Shown here: one piece after another, positions 1-12,700 of the stretch
How positions within the stretch are numbered: position 1 is the first letter of the stretch
Layout: every line of letters starts with the position of its first letter
From: Apostichopus japonicus
Taxonomy: Eukaryota; Echinodermata; Holothuroidea; Aspidochirotida; Stichopodidae
Assembly (NCBI RefSeq): GCF_037975245.1
Contig: NC_092564.1
Span: forward strand, 27,822,984-27,886,983
Direction: 5' to 3'
DNA: 64,000 nucleotides
Position numbers and translations under genes: made by a program
The notes under the pieces: generated by a model
Database searches by the model: none
What the model was told of the DNA's origin: nothing
The model's input: the letters and a program-made list of their open reading frames with translations, nothing else

Positions 1-538
1 TATAGAAGTAACCAGGGTGGTGAAAGTGAACAGTTGGTATGTCATCTCTATAGAAGTAACCAGGGTTGTGAAAGTGAACAGTTGGTATGCCATCTCTATA
101 GAAGTAACCAGGGTTGTGAAAGTGAACAGTTGGTATGCCATCTCTGTAGAAGTCACCAGGGTGGTGAAAGTGAACAGTTGATATGTCTTCTCTATAGAAG
201 TCACCAGGGTGGTGAAAGTGAACAGTTGATATGTCATCTCTATAGAAGTCACCAGGGTTGTGAAAGCGAACAGTTGGTATGTCATCTCTATAGAAGTAAC
301 CAGGGTTGTGAAAGTGAACAGTTGGTATGCCATCTCTGTAGAAGTCACCAGGGTTGTGAAAGTGAACAGTTGGTATGTCATCTCTATAGAAGTCACCAGG
401 GTGGTGGAAGTGAACAGTTGATATGTCTTCTCTATAGAAGTCACCAGGGTTGTGAAAGTGAACAGTTGGTATGTCATCTCTATAGAAGTCACCAGGGTTG
501 TGAAAGCGAACAGTTGGTATGTCATCTCTATAGAAGTG
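1..538. repeat. 48-bp minisatellite, about 11 copies
   Basis: Units of 48 bp (tatagaagtcaccagggt.. type) run from the left edge to 538, differing mainly at aac/cac, tgt/ggt and gtatg/atatg positions. Because 48 is divisible by 3, one frame stays open and encodes 16-residue repeats. It lies directly upstream of the branch/pyrimidine region of the first EGF exon, so it is most likely intronic. Confidence 0.95.
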
Positions 539-582
539 AAAATTGCTACCCTTAATTGTTTTTTTTCTTTTTGTTTTTGTAG

Positions 583-708
583 ATATCGATGAGTGCCAGA
601 CACTCCCTTGCATCAGTGCAAACACTGTTTGCCAAAATACTGTTGGCAGTTTTGAGTGTGTCTGTCAAGTTGGATATCAACTAAACCCTTCTACTAACGT
701 TTGTCAAG
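583..708 (+). CDS. Exon: calcium-binding EGF module 1
   Basis: A 126-nt phase 1-1 exon after a long T-rich tract. It starts DIDEC and carries six cysteines with CQNTVGSFECVC, the Asn/Asp beta-hydroxylation and calcium-binding pattern. The donor is CAAG/gtac. The preceding 540 bp is a minisatellite, so the upstream exon is outside the window. Confidence 0.93.
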
Positions 709-3700
709 GTACTGTGTGTTTCCAGTACACTAATATGAACTTTTGTGTGCTTTGTCGTTATCACTGCTGTCCTGTACACCCACAGCTAGGTATATAACAA
801 TATTCCACACTGAATAAAGATGGAATGCAAGGTAAATCAATGGCACAGTTGATATTACTTTCTTCTCGTTTTAGTGTTTACCAGTCGTCATTATATTTCA
901 GCAATATGTTCAGGCCAACAGCCCAATTAAGGTCATAATTAGCCAAGGGGGTTATGTAGTGTGTTTAGAGGTACCATACAAGGGAAGCACGTTTCCCAAC
1001 AAAGTTGTCCACTGGTGCTATCTGTAACAAAAATTAAGAAAGAGTTATAGGGCCATATAGAAGAGATGAACTAAGTCAAGTTATTAGACAACTATTAAAT
1101 TAGTTGGAGAATGAAACAAGTAATTTAATGGAAAACCTCTCTCTCTCTCCTCTGTGACATCTGTCTCTGTCCTCTGTTTTGAGAGCACGGTGGCCAATTG
1201 GCCAAGGCGTAGGACTTGTGAGCAAAGGGGAATGCTGGTTCGATTCTTGCCTAGTTCATTACCTTGTGTCCTTGGGCAAGATGCTTTATCTCAATTGCCT
1301 CTCTCCACCCTACAGGGGTTAAATGAGGACCTGTGAATTAACTTTTCATTGGGCGCAGTATATCACTCCAGCCGACTGGAGGGATTGTCTCTGGGACAGG
1401 TTATCATTGACCAGGGGCAATGTATTTGTCTTTGAAACCTATCGCTGGTATAAAGCACTATATAAATTGAACCTTATTATTATTATTACATACACAAAAT
1501 ATGGCTGCATGTGCCCCCAATGAGATGACATCTACAGCGAAAGGTTATTGCCAGGCTTGTGAGTTGCATGGAAAGTGATGGATATTAACTATGAATGGCA
1601 GTATTGTTCGGGAAAACTAGCCAACCGCAAGCAAAAGAAACCTGCTGTGGGGATTACCCGTTAAAGATGAGCATCACACCAAAGGCACCCATCTACATCA
1701 GTGATTATCTCAAATTATCAGAAATCTTGGTCAATTTCCTCTCGTCCACGCTTCAAGCCCAAGGAAAAATAGAATGTTTGGTAGTAAGTAATTTTCAACT
1801 TAATTTAATAGAGCTATTTTTGCTTTCCATTGCAGACATCAACGAATGTGCTAGCCAAGGTATTGGAGAGGTAGAGTGTAGTAACTTGGGACGTGAGTGT
1901 CAGAACACAGCAGGGTCTTTCTTGTGTAATTGCGGAAATGGAATGGCTCTAAACAACCAAGGTGTCTGCGCAGGTCAGAGTGCAACTATCTTACTTTTCT
2001 TGTGTTTGTTTATGTGTGTTCTTAATTAAATAATTTATGGGTTTAAAGTATTGCCTGGAAGAGATAAGTTTCATTGAATTTTTTTGTTCTACTCAAAATG
2101 TAGTTTAAAAAAAGAAAGAAAGAAAGAAAAAACAAAGCTGTCAAAGTTTTCACCAGATATCTTCAAGATCGAATAAACGCTGATCCGATGTCTCCAGGAC
2201 CTTATGGCCCGGTCCCGATGAGCTGGTCCATGAAACAAAAGTATAATCAAAAGGCATATAGTTTAAAGTGCACTGATAAAGCATGTGGAAATTGTGGCTT
2301 CTATTCTTGATATTAGAGGTGCAGTAGGTACATGCTGACTGTTGACGACAAAGAATGAATCTACAGGCTGCAGTTATCTGCTGCTGCTGATAGTGATATT
2401 CATAGTGAACATCTATCCACACATGAGAAGGGGAATACCAATTCAAATAACTGAAATCCTTGTACTGCTGCTAGTGTGTTTATAGGTCGTCTGTATATCG
2501 GCACCATGCTTTAGCATGTTAAAAAATCGCTAGAAACCTTTTTGGAAACTAACTACCTGGAGGTCGTGATGTTCCTCTACTTGCTCTGCAGCAGACATTC
2601 AGGAGTGATAAAATAGACGACTAAATCTGTCTCATCGTGGTTAATCACTCATAGGAGTGGCAGTAATGCTTTGTCAGTTGAACTGTGAACGTGATGACTG
2701 AATCCTAGATACATCTAGATTCATATGTGCTTCAAAATCAAAACAGATCAGTTATTTCCTTACACGAGATGCTGTCACAAATTCAGAACTTTCACCACTT
2801 GTCCTCTGATATAATTGTAGCTAATTGTAACTCCCAGATGTCGCCTTGTTTGATCATGACATGAAACTAAGGTTTTTTGATCCCATCAGGGATACCCTGG
2901 ACACAGGAAGGGATCCATTCCTTCTTGAGTTTTTATGAAAAGAGAAACTTTCCATTCCATTTACAGATATCGATGAATGCTTGCAGGGCTTGGATGGCTG
3001 CCCGTCCAACGCGCTCTGTGAGAATACAATGGGAAGCTTTACGTGTAATTGTGAGACAGGATTTGTGCTGGCTGAATCACAAATGATCTGCCTTGGTAAG
3101 GATTTAAATATTATGTAAACAGTTATTCTGTTTCACTAAAAGATTGTCTCTAGATACTAACCTGAGTTTATTTATGTATTTGTCAAGGTATGATCATTGC
3201 ATTAGCTTATAAAATTATGTCAATTTTCTTGTGATGCACGTAATTTGTAATTAGGTTTTCCATATTTTACAAATTCCAAAGTGGTGTGCTCTCCTCTATG
3301 GGATACATTCAAGCAAAAGCATCAACGACAAATTGTCATTGGAGACCCTTCCTCTTGCCCTTTGGGCCTCTTGAAGTTCCTCGTTACTGACGGGCAAGAA
3401 ACACCCTGCCACTCTCTAATAGAGCTGCCGTAGGTGCCCGCGTAATGACTAAGATCATGCAATTTCAGTTTCAAGCTACATAAGGCTCAAAAATTGACCC
3501 CCAATAACCATTGGCTTCTGTGGCAGAAGACAGCTATTAACAAGATTTTCTGGTGACAAATAATGTGATACTTACGAGAAAAAAAATTCCACACTGCTAG
3601 TTGAAACCCCCATTTCCAATTATATCTTGCCCCTAAATTGAGATATTGGTGATTGAATGTAACCTACTTTGACTGCATGCTATAGACTTTCAACTAGTAC

Positions 3701-6700
3701 TCTAAGAAGTTGGAATCACAGTGGGAGTTTTGGTACATGTATGACTTCATTGGGGCAAATTCATTTTAAAAACGTTACATTGTACATCAAAATCTTCTTG
3801 TTAGTGTTTCCTTAATAAAAAACCTGATTTATTTTGGAATGTTTGATGCTCTGTACTTAGAATTTTATTAAATATATCTTCTTTTTTGCTTGGTAGAATT
3901 ATTCTTTTCCTCAGTGGATCAATAATGGATAAATTATCAACCACAAAAAAAGGAAAAAAAAAGACATTTTCAGCTGAATTACCAAGATGACATCATCCAT
4001 TCTGCTGTTGCCATGCAGATGCATTTGACAATATTTTCTCAAAATTTGATAAATGCCATGAGGATGTGGTTTTCAGCTAAAGATTTCCAGTAAATTTGTT
4101 AAATAATAGTAAAAAAATTCATTTCATCAGAAGATCCTCCCCCCCCCCCGACTCACAAGCAGAAGATCAATGATAGGGTTTTCTGTTTACCCTTCCTTAA
4201 ATTCCCTGTATATAATGGACATGCGAAATTCCTAAAATACACACAGAGCGCTAGGTTGAAGTTACAATGCTTGAAGTGAAAAGGGTCCTAGGCGGCACTG
4301 GTAATATTTTTGGGGGATGAGTGGCCCAAACGCTTACAAAGACATAAAGTTTATGTAGGATAACAGGCAGATGTTAGACACTGGTCTATGATCTACCTCC
4401 GACAAGACATTAATCGTCCATATTTCTTTCAGTTTTTATTAAGGAAGTTTGAATTGAACTGAAAATGTTTACAATCGATTCAACACATTTCGGCACAGAT
4501 TCTTTCTTCAAGAACAACACAAATGGTTTATCACCCCTGAGGCATTGTCTGACTGTTAGTTTAACCATAATGAAGCAAAGCACAAACCTCAAACAGTGCA
4601 GTTGCACAAACTGGTATTTGTGGTTCAAGTCACTGAAACAAATTTGTGTTTTCCATATGGAGATCAAATTTGACACATGTCTGAAAAATATTGTTATTTG
4701 TATGTTCCTTCTAACTTCCCCATTGAATTTTTAAGGTTGAAAGAGCAAAGATAATATACATGTTTCTAACAACTTATTAGCTAAGTTGGTAGAGTGCTAT
4801 GGGCTTTTGACACAGAGGCCACCGGGTTAGAATCCCATCCTAGCCATAAACTCTCTTTATTCTTTTCCATTGTTCATTGTCCATTGTCTGCAATTTCCAA
4901 GTCAGTTTTCCTTTTGTTCTTTTAACTTGAATTTTGATAGTAACATGTATTGTTTTGTTTCACATTTGCTCAACTGAGTGGATCAACATTTTTCTCCTCA
5001 CAATGTGTTTTTCAGATATTGATGAGTGTGCGATGCAGCCCTGTACGCAGCTCAATATGAGATGTGCAAACACATTGGGTAGTTACCAGTGTGTTTGTAT
5101 AGATGGATATACTAACAATAACGATCCTACGAGGTGTGTCGGTAAGGATCCAATTTTCATTTCAATTTTTGGAAATTAGCCACAACCCAAATTGTGGGAG
5201 AATTATTGTAAGGCAGCTAGTTGCTGTCGTTTTGTCTGCTGCCACACAAAGTTACTTCGGTGACAGATTCAGGATGCTATAGAAAAGGAAGGTGTGGGAG
5301 GGGAGGTTGGTGAGGGGGTGTTCTCCCAAGGAAAACTGTGAATTTTGGATATAAATCAGTCTCTTTAATGATGACAACACTCAAGGTTGTGCTAATCCAT
5401 CTCACATTCAGTATATTTCTTTAACTTTTTATCATCTCCATTCACTCGTATAACTCGTCAAGTGGAACATTGATTTGGCACCTTGAATATTACATTTCTA
5501 AAATTGCGGATTAAAAGTCCGACAATTGGGGTGCTCAAGTTGATTGTGGACGCTCTGGGGCACTCTAGAGTTGATAACAACCAAACTCGCTGCAGCACAA
5601 TCATTGTCTGTGTCAATCGGCTTATAAACTCTATTCATCTGTTAATCATCTTATATACAACCACAGCTTAGTCTTGTTTGTCTTTTAAATAATTCTCTCC
5701 CCGGAAAGTTCTTTATACCGGAAGTATCTCCAAGCGAAAACCGATAAAGCTAAAATTTCTTATGTAAATTACAAGAATAGGCTTACTAATGTTCTTCGTG
5801 AGGCAAAAAAAAAAAGTATTTGATGAAAGTTTGTAAATAATAAACCAAACATGAAAAATACTTGGAGGATAATCAATCAAGTCATTAATAAAAATCACCA
5901 AAGGCACCATCAACCAACAGAAATTGAACACAACAACAACAAAAGTATTTCGAATGTGATGAAATTGCTGGAATATACAATAATTTCTATGTAAATGTTG
6001 GAAATGACCTTGCATCTCAAATTCCACATGTTGTAAGTTTTCATGAGTTTCTAGGTCACCAATGGTAATAATTGACTTTTCATGTTTCCAACTGACAAAG
6101 TGGAAGTATTAGAAATTGTTAGTAAACTAATTAAAAGTAACAAAAGTGCTGGCTTTGATGATGTAAATGTAAATGTTTTTCACAAAGTCATTGATAGCAT
6201 ACTTGATCCATTTACTTATATTTTCAATTTATCATTAGCCTCAAGATTGCAAAAGTCATTCCAATATTTAAGTCCGGCAGCCTATTGTCTGTTGAGAACC
6301 ATAGGCCTATTCTGTCTTACCTCTGTTTTCTAAGATAATTGAACGTCTTGTTTTTAATCTGATTGTTTAACTTTTTTTATCGTTATCTATAGACTAAAAT
6401 CCCTTTTCCATCGACACATTCGTCTAACTTTAGTTTTGCCTTATTTAGATTACTGTACTATTGTTTGGGGTAGCACTAATTACTCTTAAATTGTTAATAT
6501 CCTTTTCATTATTCAAAAACGTGCTGCAAGGTTTATTGTGAATGCAGACTACTGACTATATGATACACGAAGTAAAGGGAAATTCTACCGTAACATTGTT
6601 AAGTCCTCTGCAAGTCAATGAACTGTCAGATTAAAATGGTCCTAAGTTTTGGAATAATTTAGATGCTACAATTCGCTTGTCAACTAGCATTCATTCCTTC

Positions 6701-9700
6701 AAAACAGCCCTTTTTAATAGAATATTTATTAGATCATTGAACCATATCCTTTCCCTGTTTGCTATTTGTGCTATTCTACCACTGTAGTTTTTAGAGGTTG
6801 GAGTGTGGGTGAGGCATTGAGTTCGGCAGAAGTGGGAGGGAGGGTATGCAGGTTGTGTGGAGTTATTAGTTGGTTTATTGGGGTAAGGGGAGTACCGGGG
6901 AGTTACAACTTTTCTTTCTTCTATTTTTTGTCAGGTTTTATTTCTTTCTCAAGGTTGCCTTGTCTCGATAAGCTTTTCCTTCTGTCAGGTCTCCTCCATT
7001 GCATTTATACAGTTGACTCTTCACCTTACATACATGAATTATTTATGTTTTTCTGATCATATTATTTATGCTGTACATATGTTAAAATATGTATTTCTCA
7101 GTTGTTCATGTGCAGTGAAAATAAATAAACTTTTTAAATGTTCACCTTCTCTGCCTCCCACCCCAACCCCCACCCCCTTCTGTACCTCCTTCTGTTCCTG
7201 TACTGGAACACAATACTTAAAGTGTCTCTTGCTCTTCGGCTGCATCACGTAAACCTAACCCACTTTCTAAAATGATGTTATTTTGTGGGCCATAACCTGA
7301 ATCCAAGAGATAGCGCTATCTGGTATTAATAGGATTAAACCTGTAGTGTTCTTCCATTACAGACTTGGATGAATGTAACGGTCAGTCTCCATGTGTACGA
7401 ACAGGAGAAACATGCCAGAATACTGAAGGCAGTTTTGAATGTGTTTGCAGAGATGGTTTCAACATGGTAGGAGAAGCTTGTGCAGGTACGAACTAACAAC
7501 AGAGGCTCTTGTTTTTGTTGTTGTTGTTTTTATTAAACGTTACACTTCACTTAATAGCATTAATTCATCCTTGACAAATTTTGAAACCAATTTTGTTTGG
7601 ATAATCTTCAGATGCAACGGTGTCTGGGCCTTCTGGATTTGTTTGTTTTTTCTTTTTCGTTTTCCTTTTCTCATTTTTATCTTAAAGAAATCAGGGGAAA
7701 TTAGCTATATAGAAGAATGTCTTTGTCGCTGAAATATGTTTGCAGTATAGAAATCAACTTGAGATTGTAATGTTTAGCTTCTCTCTGGGATAAACTGTCA
7801 GAAAACTCTGTTAGTTTGAATATACATAATTTTGACATTGCATTGTTCTCCTCTCTGCCTTTCTCCTGTAGATATTCTTGAGTGCAATAACCCAGGTACG
7901 TGCCCTGGTGCTAATCGGCAGTGTACCGAGCTGATAGGATCCTTTCGCTGTGATTGCGTCGACGGTTACGCAGAATTCAATGGGGAATGCCAGGGTGAGC
8001 ACTTCATGTAGCTATATGGGTTGCCTTGTATCGTTAAATGTGTAGCTTCTCTCGTGCGCCTGTTCTATACCCATACAAGTATAACATTGCTTTCTTGAGC
8101 AGCATGTCCTTTTGTAGCACACAAATCACTGAAGAGTATGTAAGAGCCTGTTCCATGGGCTACCTATGAACTGAAGTATATCATTGCTTTCTTGAGTAGC
8201 ATGTCCATGTGTAGCACACACATCAATGAAGACTATGTAAGAGCCTGTTCCATGGGCTACCTATGAACTGAAGTATATCATTGCTTTCTTGAGCAGCATG
8301 TCCATGTGTAGCACACACATCAATGAAGACTATGTAAGAGCCTGTTCCATGGGCTACCTATGAACTGAAGTATATCATTGCTTTCTTGAGCAGCATGTCC
8401 ATGTGTAGCACACACATCACTGAAGAGTATGTAAGAGCCTGTTCCATGGGCTACCTATGAACTGAAGTATATCATTGCTTTCTTGAGTAGCATGTCCATG
8501 TGTAGCACACACATCACTGAAGAGTATGTAAGAGCCTGTTCCATGGGCTACCTATGAACTGACAATTGAGTAGTTAGGAATTTATGTAGTTGCCATTGTA
8601 TACAGTGAATATTCAAGCAAGTCTGGTGCATGTCTTTTAGGTATATCGTATATATGGCTGTGCTACCATGGCAGACACATCATGAAAGCTTGTCACAAAT
8701 ATCGAGTGCGTGTGATCGAATAGAACAACACGTACAGGTGGTCGAATAGAACAACACATAGAGGACCATATGTCTTGTACATATGTGCGGCATGAAACCG
8801 CAGTCTAGCTGATTCTTGTCATATTTGACAGTGATGCCAATATCAAAATCAGCTTGCATGCACTTTTAACACCCTCCTTTCTATGATATTTGATATTTCC
8901 TCCTACTCAGATGTTAATGAATGCAACGATGTAAACATTTGTAACCATGATCCAGCTTCAAGTTGTGTCAACTCAGTAGGATCGTACAGCTGTGACTGTG
9001 TCCAAGGCTACGCCAAGAATGCTGTCGATATTTGCATTGGTAAGTGTTGAGAATGGTGAGAAGATCTCGGCTCCTGTTTACCTGGAGCATGCAGAGAGGG
9101 AGTTCTCTTATCATGGAATGTAGCCAGCACAGGCTGAGTGCTGATAACCACTTTTCGTTTGTCCTGGCTATCAGTTTTTTATCTTTGAAATTGAGAATTT
9201 TCTTATCAATGCAATATAAATAGGTCGATGGTATATACAAAATATGAGGCAGTGGAGCAGGAGGACCAAAGGAGCAGCTGCTTTAAAGAGTAGTAGTCTT
9301 CCTTACAAAACAAAATAGCAAGAAAGAATTAGAAAATTAAAAAAAAGGAAGTTGAGGGAGGGAGGGGGGAAGAGGGTAATACAAATGAAATAGCTATTGA
9401 TAATAATCCTAAGGGTAAATGAATAAGGAAAATAGGTAGATAATATCATTTTCAGAACATGGCATTGAAATATTTATAACTTGTCGCAAACTTGCACAGA
9501 AGGTAGTTAGAAGGCAATCCTCTGTGTCACATTGACAATTAACAGTCGATATCATAAGTATCGTTGTACATAGCACGCAAAAGATAATTGGGACCCAAGG
9601 GGTAGTACTTTGGTGCTTTTCTTGCAAGCTCTGGTTATCAAGCTCAGGTGTTGAAATAGTACAAACAAATGCATCTGTGTCATTTAGTACTCATATTCAG

Positions 9701-12700
9701 ATGCTCAAGTACTCATGCTTGTACTCCAAACATAAATAGGCCTACTTGGTACTCGCTCAGGAAAAGCACTTACAAGTACTCTTAAAAAAATGAAACTGAT
9801 GGTACTACACACTTGAGATAAAATCAAAAAGCTGTACTCGGAAACTGAAGGTACTCGGCACTCGAGATAAAATCAAAAAGCTGTTCTTGGAAACGAGTAT
9901 GAATAAACATAAAAAGCTTTGTTGAGTGTGTGAGGTTCACCATTCTAACAGGCATAGTTTGTAAACACTGCCCTCATAGAAAGATATAGCAAACATTTTG
10001 TGGAATAGTTTGCTTCTAGTTGATCTCGTTTTGGTATTTAGTAAAATATAAAAATCTCACTGCTTTAGGCTTTGCAACTATAATTGCTCTTAGTTCTTGG
10101 TTACTTGCTGAAGATAAACTAAATTCAGAGTTTTAGCCTATGGGAAGGTCTGTATCAGTTGTTTTTTTTTCTTTATCATTTCAGATATTGATGAATGCCA
10201 GTCAGGTCAAAACCCATGTGATTTATCAAAACAAGAAACTTGTGATAATACAGTGGGTTCATTCACATGTATTTGCCTTGAAGGTCATTTCCGTGAGGAT
10301 CCTAGTGATGCTTGTATAGGTATGCTATGTATGTGTTCTTTCTGTCCAGGAAAAATATTGGGGGGTGGGGGCAGGGTGGGGCTGGGGGTTGCTGGGATGA
10401 CAACTTTATTTACTGATTCCTTGTCAGAAGCAAGAGGAATGTATGTGATAGGATGTAGTTGTATGTCTCTCAATGTTGCATCTGCAGATGTGATATGTGT
10501 CAAAACCTCTGTCCCACAAGACTGCTTGGCAGATATTTGGCAATCGTGCCCTTTCACATGGGAACTGGTATACCTCCCAGACTTTTTGGAACAAAAGGTC
10601 AAAGGTCAAATGTCTAATTAAGAGAAAGGTGCTTTTTTTTATAATTCTAAAACATTAAAATTACTTTGATATCTTAGCAGGTTTAACGAGTATGCCAATC
10701 AACTATTACAGTAATATATATAATATATGTAATATGTAATATATATGTAATTGACGTCAAAGCTCATGAGGTTCGAGGGCAAATATAATTTTCATGCAAC
10801 TGTTTTGTCAAAAATTACTCCTAAATGGCCCAGCCAATCTTCTTCAAACTTCGTAGGAAGGTGCCCACGATGTGAACTTAATGCATCTCACAAACTTTCA
10901 GAATGCCGAAAGGTCAGAGATTAAAGGTCAAATTAAGCAGATTCTGAGTTTTTGCTATAATATCAATGGGAAGCATGGAAATGACTTGTAACCTTTATAG
11001 TATAACGGGTAATGTCAAGTACTATCAAAATAAGTGGTTGAAACAAGTTTAAATTAGAAAAAAAAACATTGAAAATATTGATAGCATTGAAATAGTATTA
11101 TACCATTTTCAGGTATCAACGAGTGTATGAGCTCTCCATGTACAAGCCAATTACAAGTGTGTGTGGATGGTGACAGTGGCTTCACCTGCGTTTGTAGAGA
11201 AGGATACATCATTATAAATGGAATATGTCAAAGTAAGTCATTCTTTTATCCAAGCTCCTCCTTCTCCCCCACCCCATGCTCCTCCACCCCCCACCCACCC
11301 TCTTTCCACCATTCTACTTGCTACTTACCTACAGTAGTACAGTGTTGGTAAATACGTACTGTCAACATATGTAGGCTTATTGAGCGACAAAGTTAAAACT
11401 ACTAAGGCTAAAGCTATACGGTTGTTTAACTTTTAAATGTTAACAGTATAATCCCTTAAGCCGCCAATCGCCCAGCATTTTGAGCAATTGGAGGAGATTA
11501 ACAGCTACACATGTGTAATCTAATTGGACTTGCTACACATAAATTAGGCATATAAACATTACTGAGTACTGAATGGCCACATTGGTTGTCAATAGAAACA
11601 AAATTTTGTAACACATTAATTCCTATTCTGTTATTGAGTACAATGGCATGTTCTGTGTACACTGTGCAATTTGAATGAAATGACTACTGTGTACGGCTTC
11701 ATATGATGTTAGAAGACAGCTCAGAGCCGGAAATCTTTCCAAAATCATGATTGGACGGTTTCAAATTTGTTCAGCGAAATGCTGGAAAGTTACAGATTAT
11801 TCTGATTCGAAATGAGAACTTCATGTAGAAAATGCCTTAGTTTGGTCATGGTGAAGACCTTTTGTTTACTGCATATGGAATAATTAACATGTCGGTAAAG
11901 TTTGAAATTTATTACAACAGGTTTATCCATCATATGACTGGTATATGCTGTGACAGCTGAACCTAACTACATTGGCAACTTCTTTCATAGAGCTTTCGGT
12001 GTCGTGGCGTAAAATATGTATTGACACAAGCACAGATGTGTTCATCCCATTGCCTGCTAATACACATAACGTTTTAACCAAATGTGTAATTATAAACTTT
12101 GAATGTTGCTGTCACAAATGCTTATAACATTAGGTTGGGTGTTTCTGTGGTAGGTCACCAAAAGTAGGCCCGTATTATCACATTTTTATACATTAAGAGG
12201 CCTTCAGCCACGTATTCCAAAATGTCAAAGCACAGCGGGTGGTTTCTTAGTCACCCAAAGGCAAGTCTGACCCATTTATGCAGAGTTTGGGGTGTGTGTT
12301 TGGTCTACTACTAATTATATGCAGGGATAGAGTTACCATTAACAAATACAGATACCGATAATATAGACTGATATAGCTACTAGCAACTAATACGGATAAT
12401 GTGCAGCATTAATATGTGCAGCAGTAATTACCTTTGTAACGTTAGATTAACCTCTCTTATTACTACAGATGAAAATGAATGTATAAACACGGTGTTTCCT
12501 TGTGATTCTGTAACCGAGGACTGTCGAGACATCGAAGGAACGTTTGCCTGCGACTGTAAGGATGGCTACACGAGGAACAGTAACAATGTTTGTGATAGTG
12601 AGTTCATTCAAGTCAGTAATGGAATAGCTACATCTTCCACCTTGACTAACTTTTAGAACTGCTTTGCTATTTAAATGTCCATCTTGACTAGTACTTTAGA

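Noticed and set aside
34-555. Open frame over the 48-bp repeat as a coding gene of 16-residue repeats
   Set aside because: A period divisible by 3 keeps the frame open by default, and the tract runs straight into the pyrimidine tract and AG of the first EGF exon. Treated as intronic minisatellite.
4776-4850. Functional tRNA-Lys gene
   Set aside because: A and B boxes are good but acceptor and anticodon stems have several mismatches; more likely a SINE head.
6766-7252. Open frames after the LINE remnant
   Set aside because: Low-complexity, no domain; one overlaps a C-rich (ccaacccccaccccc) tract.
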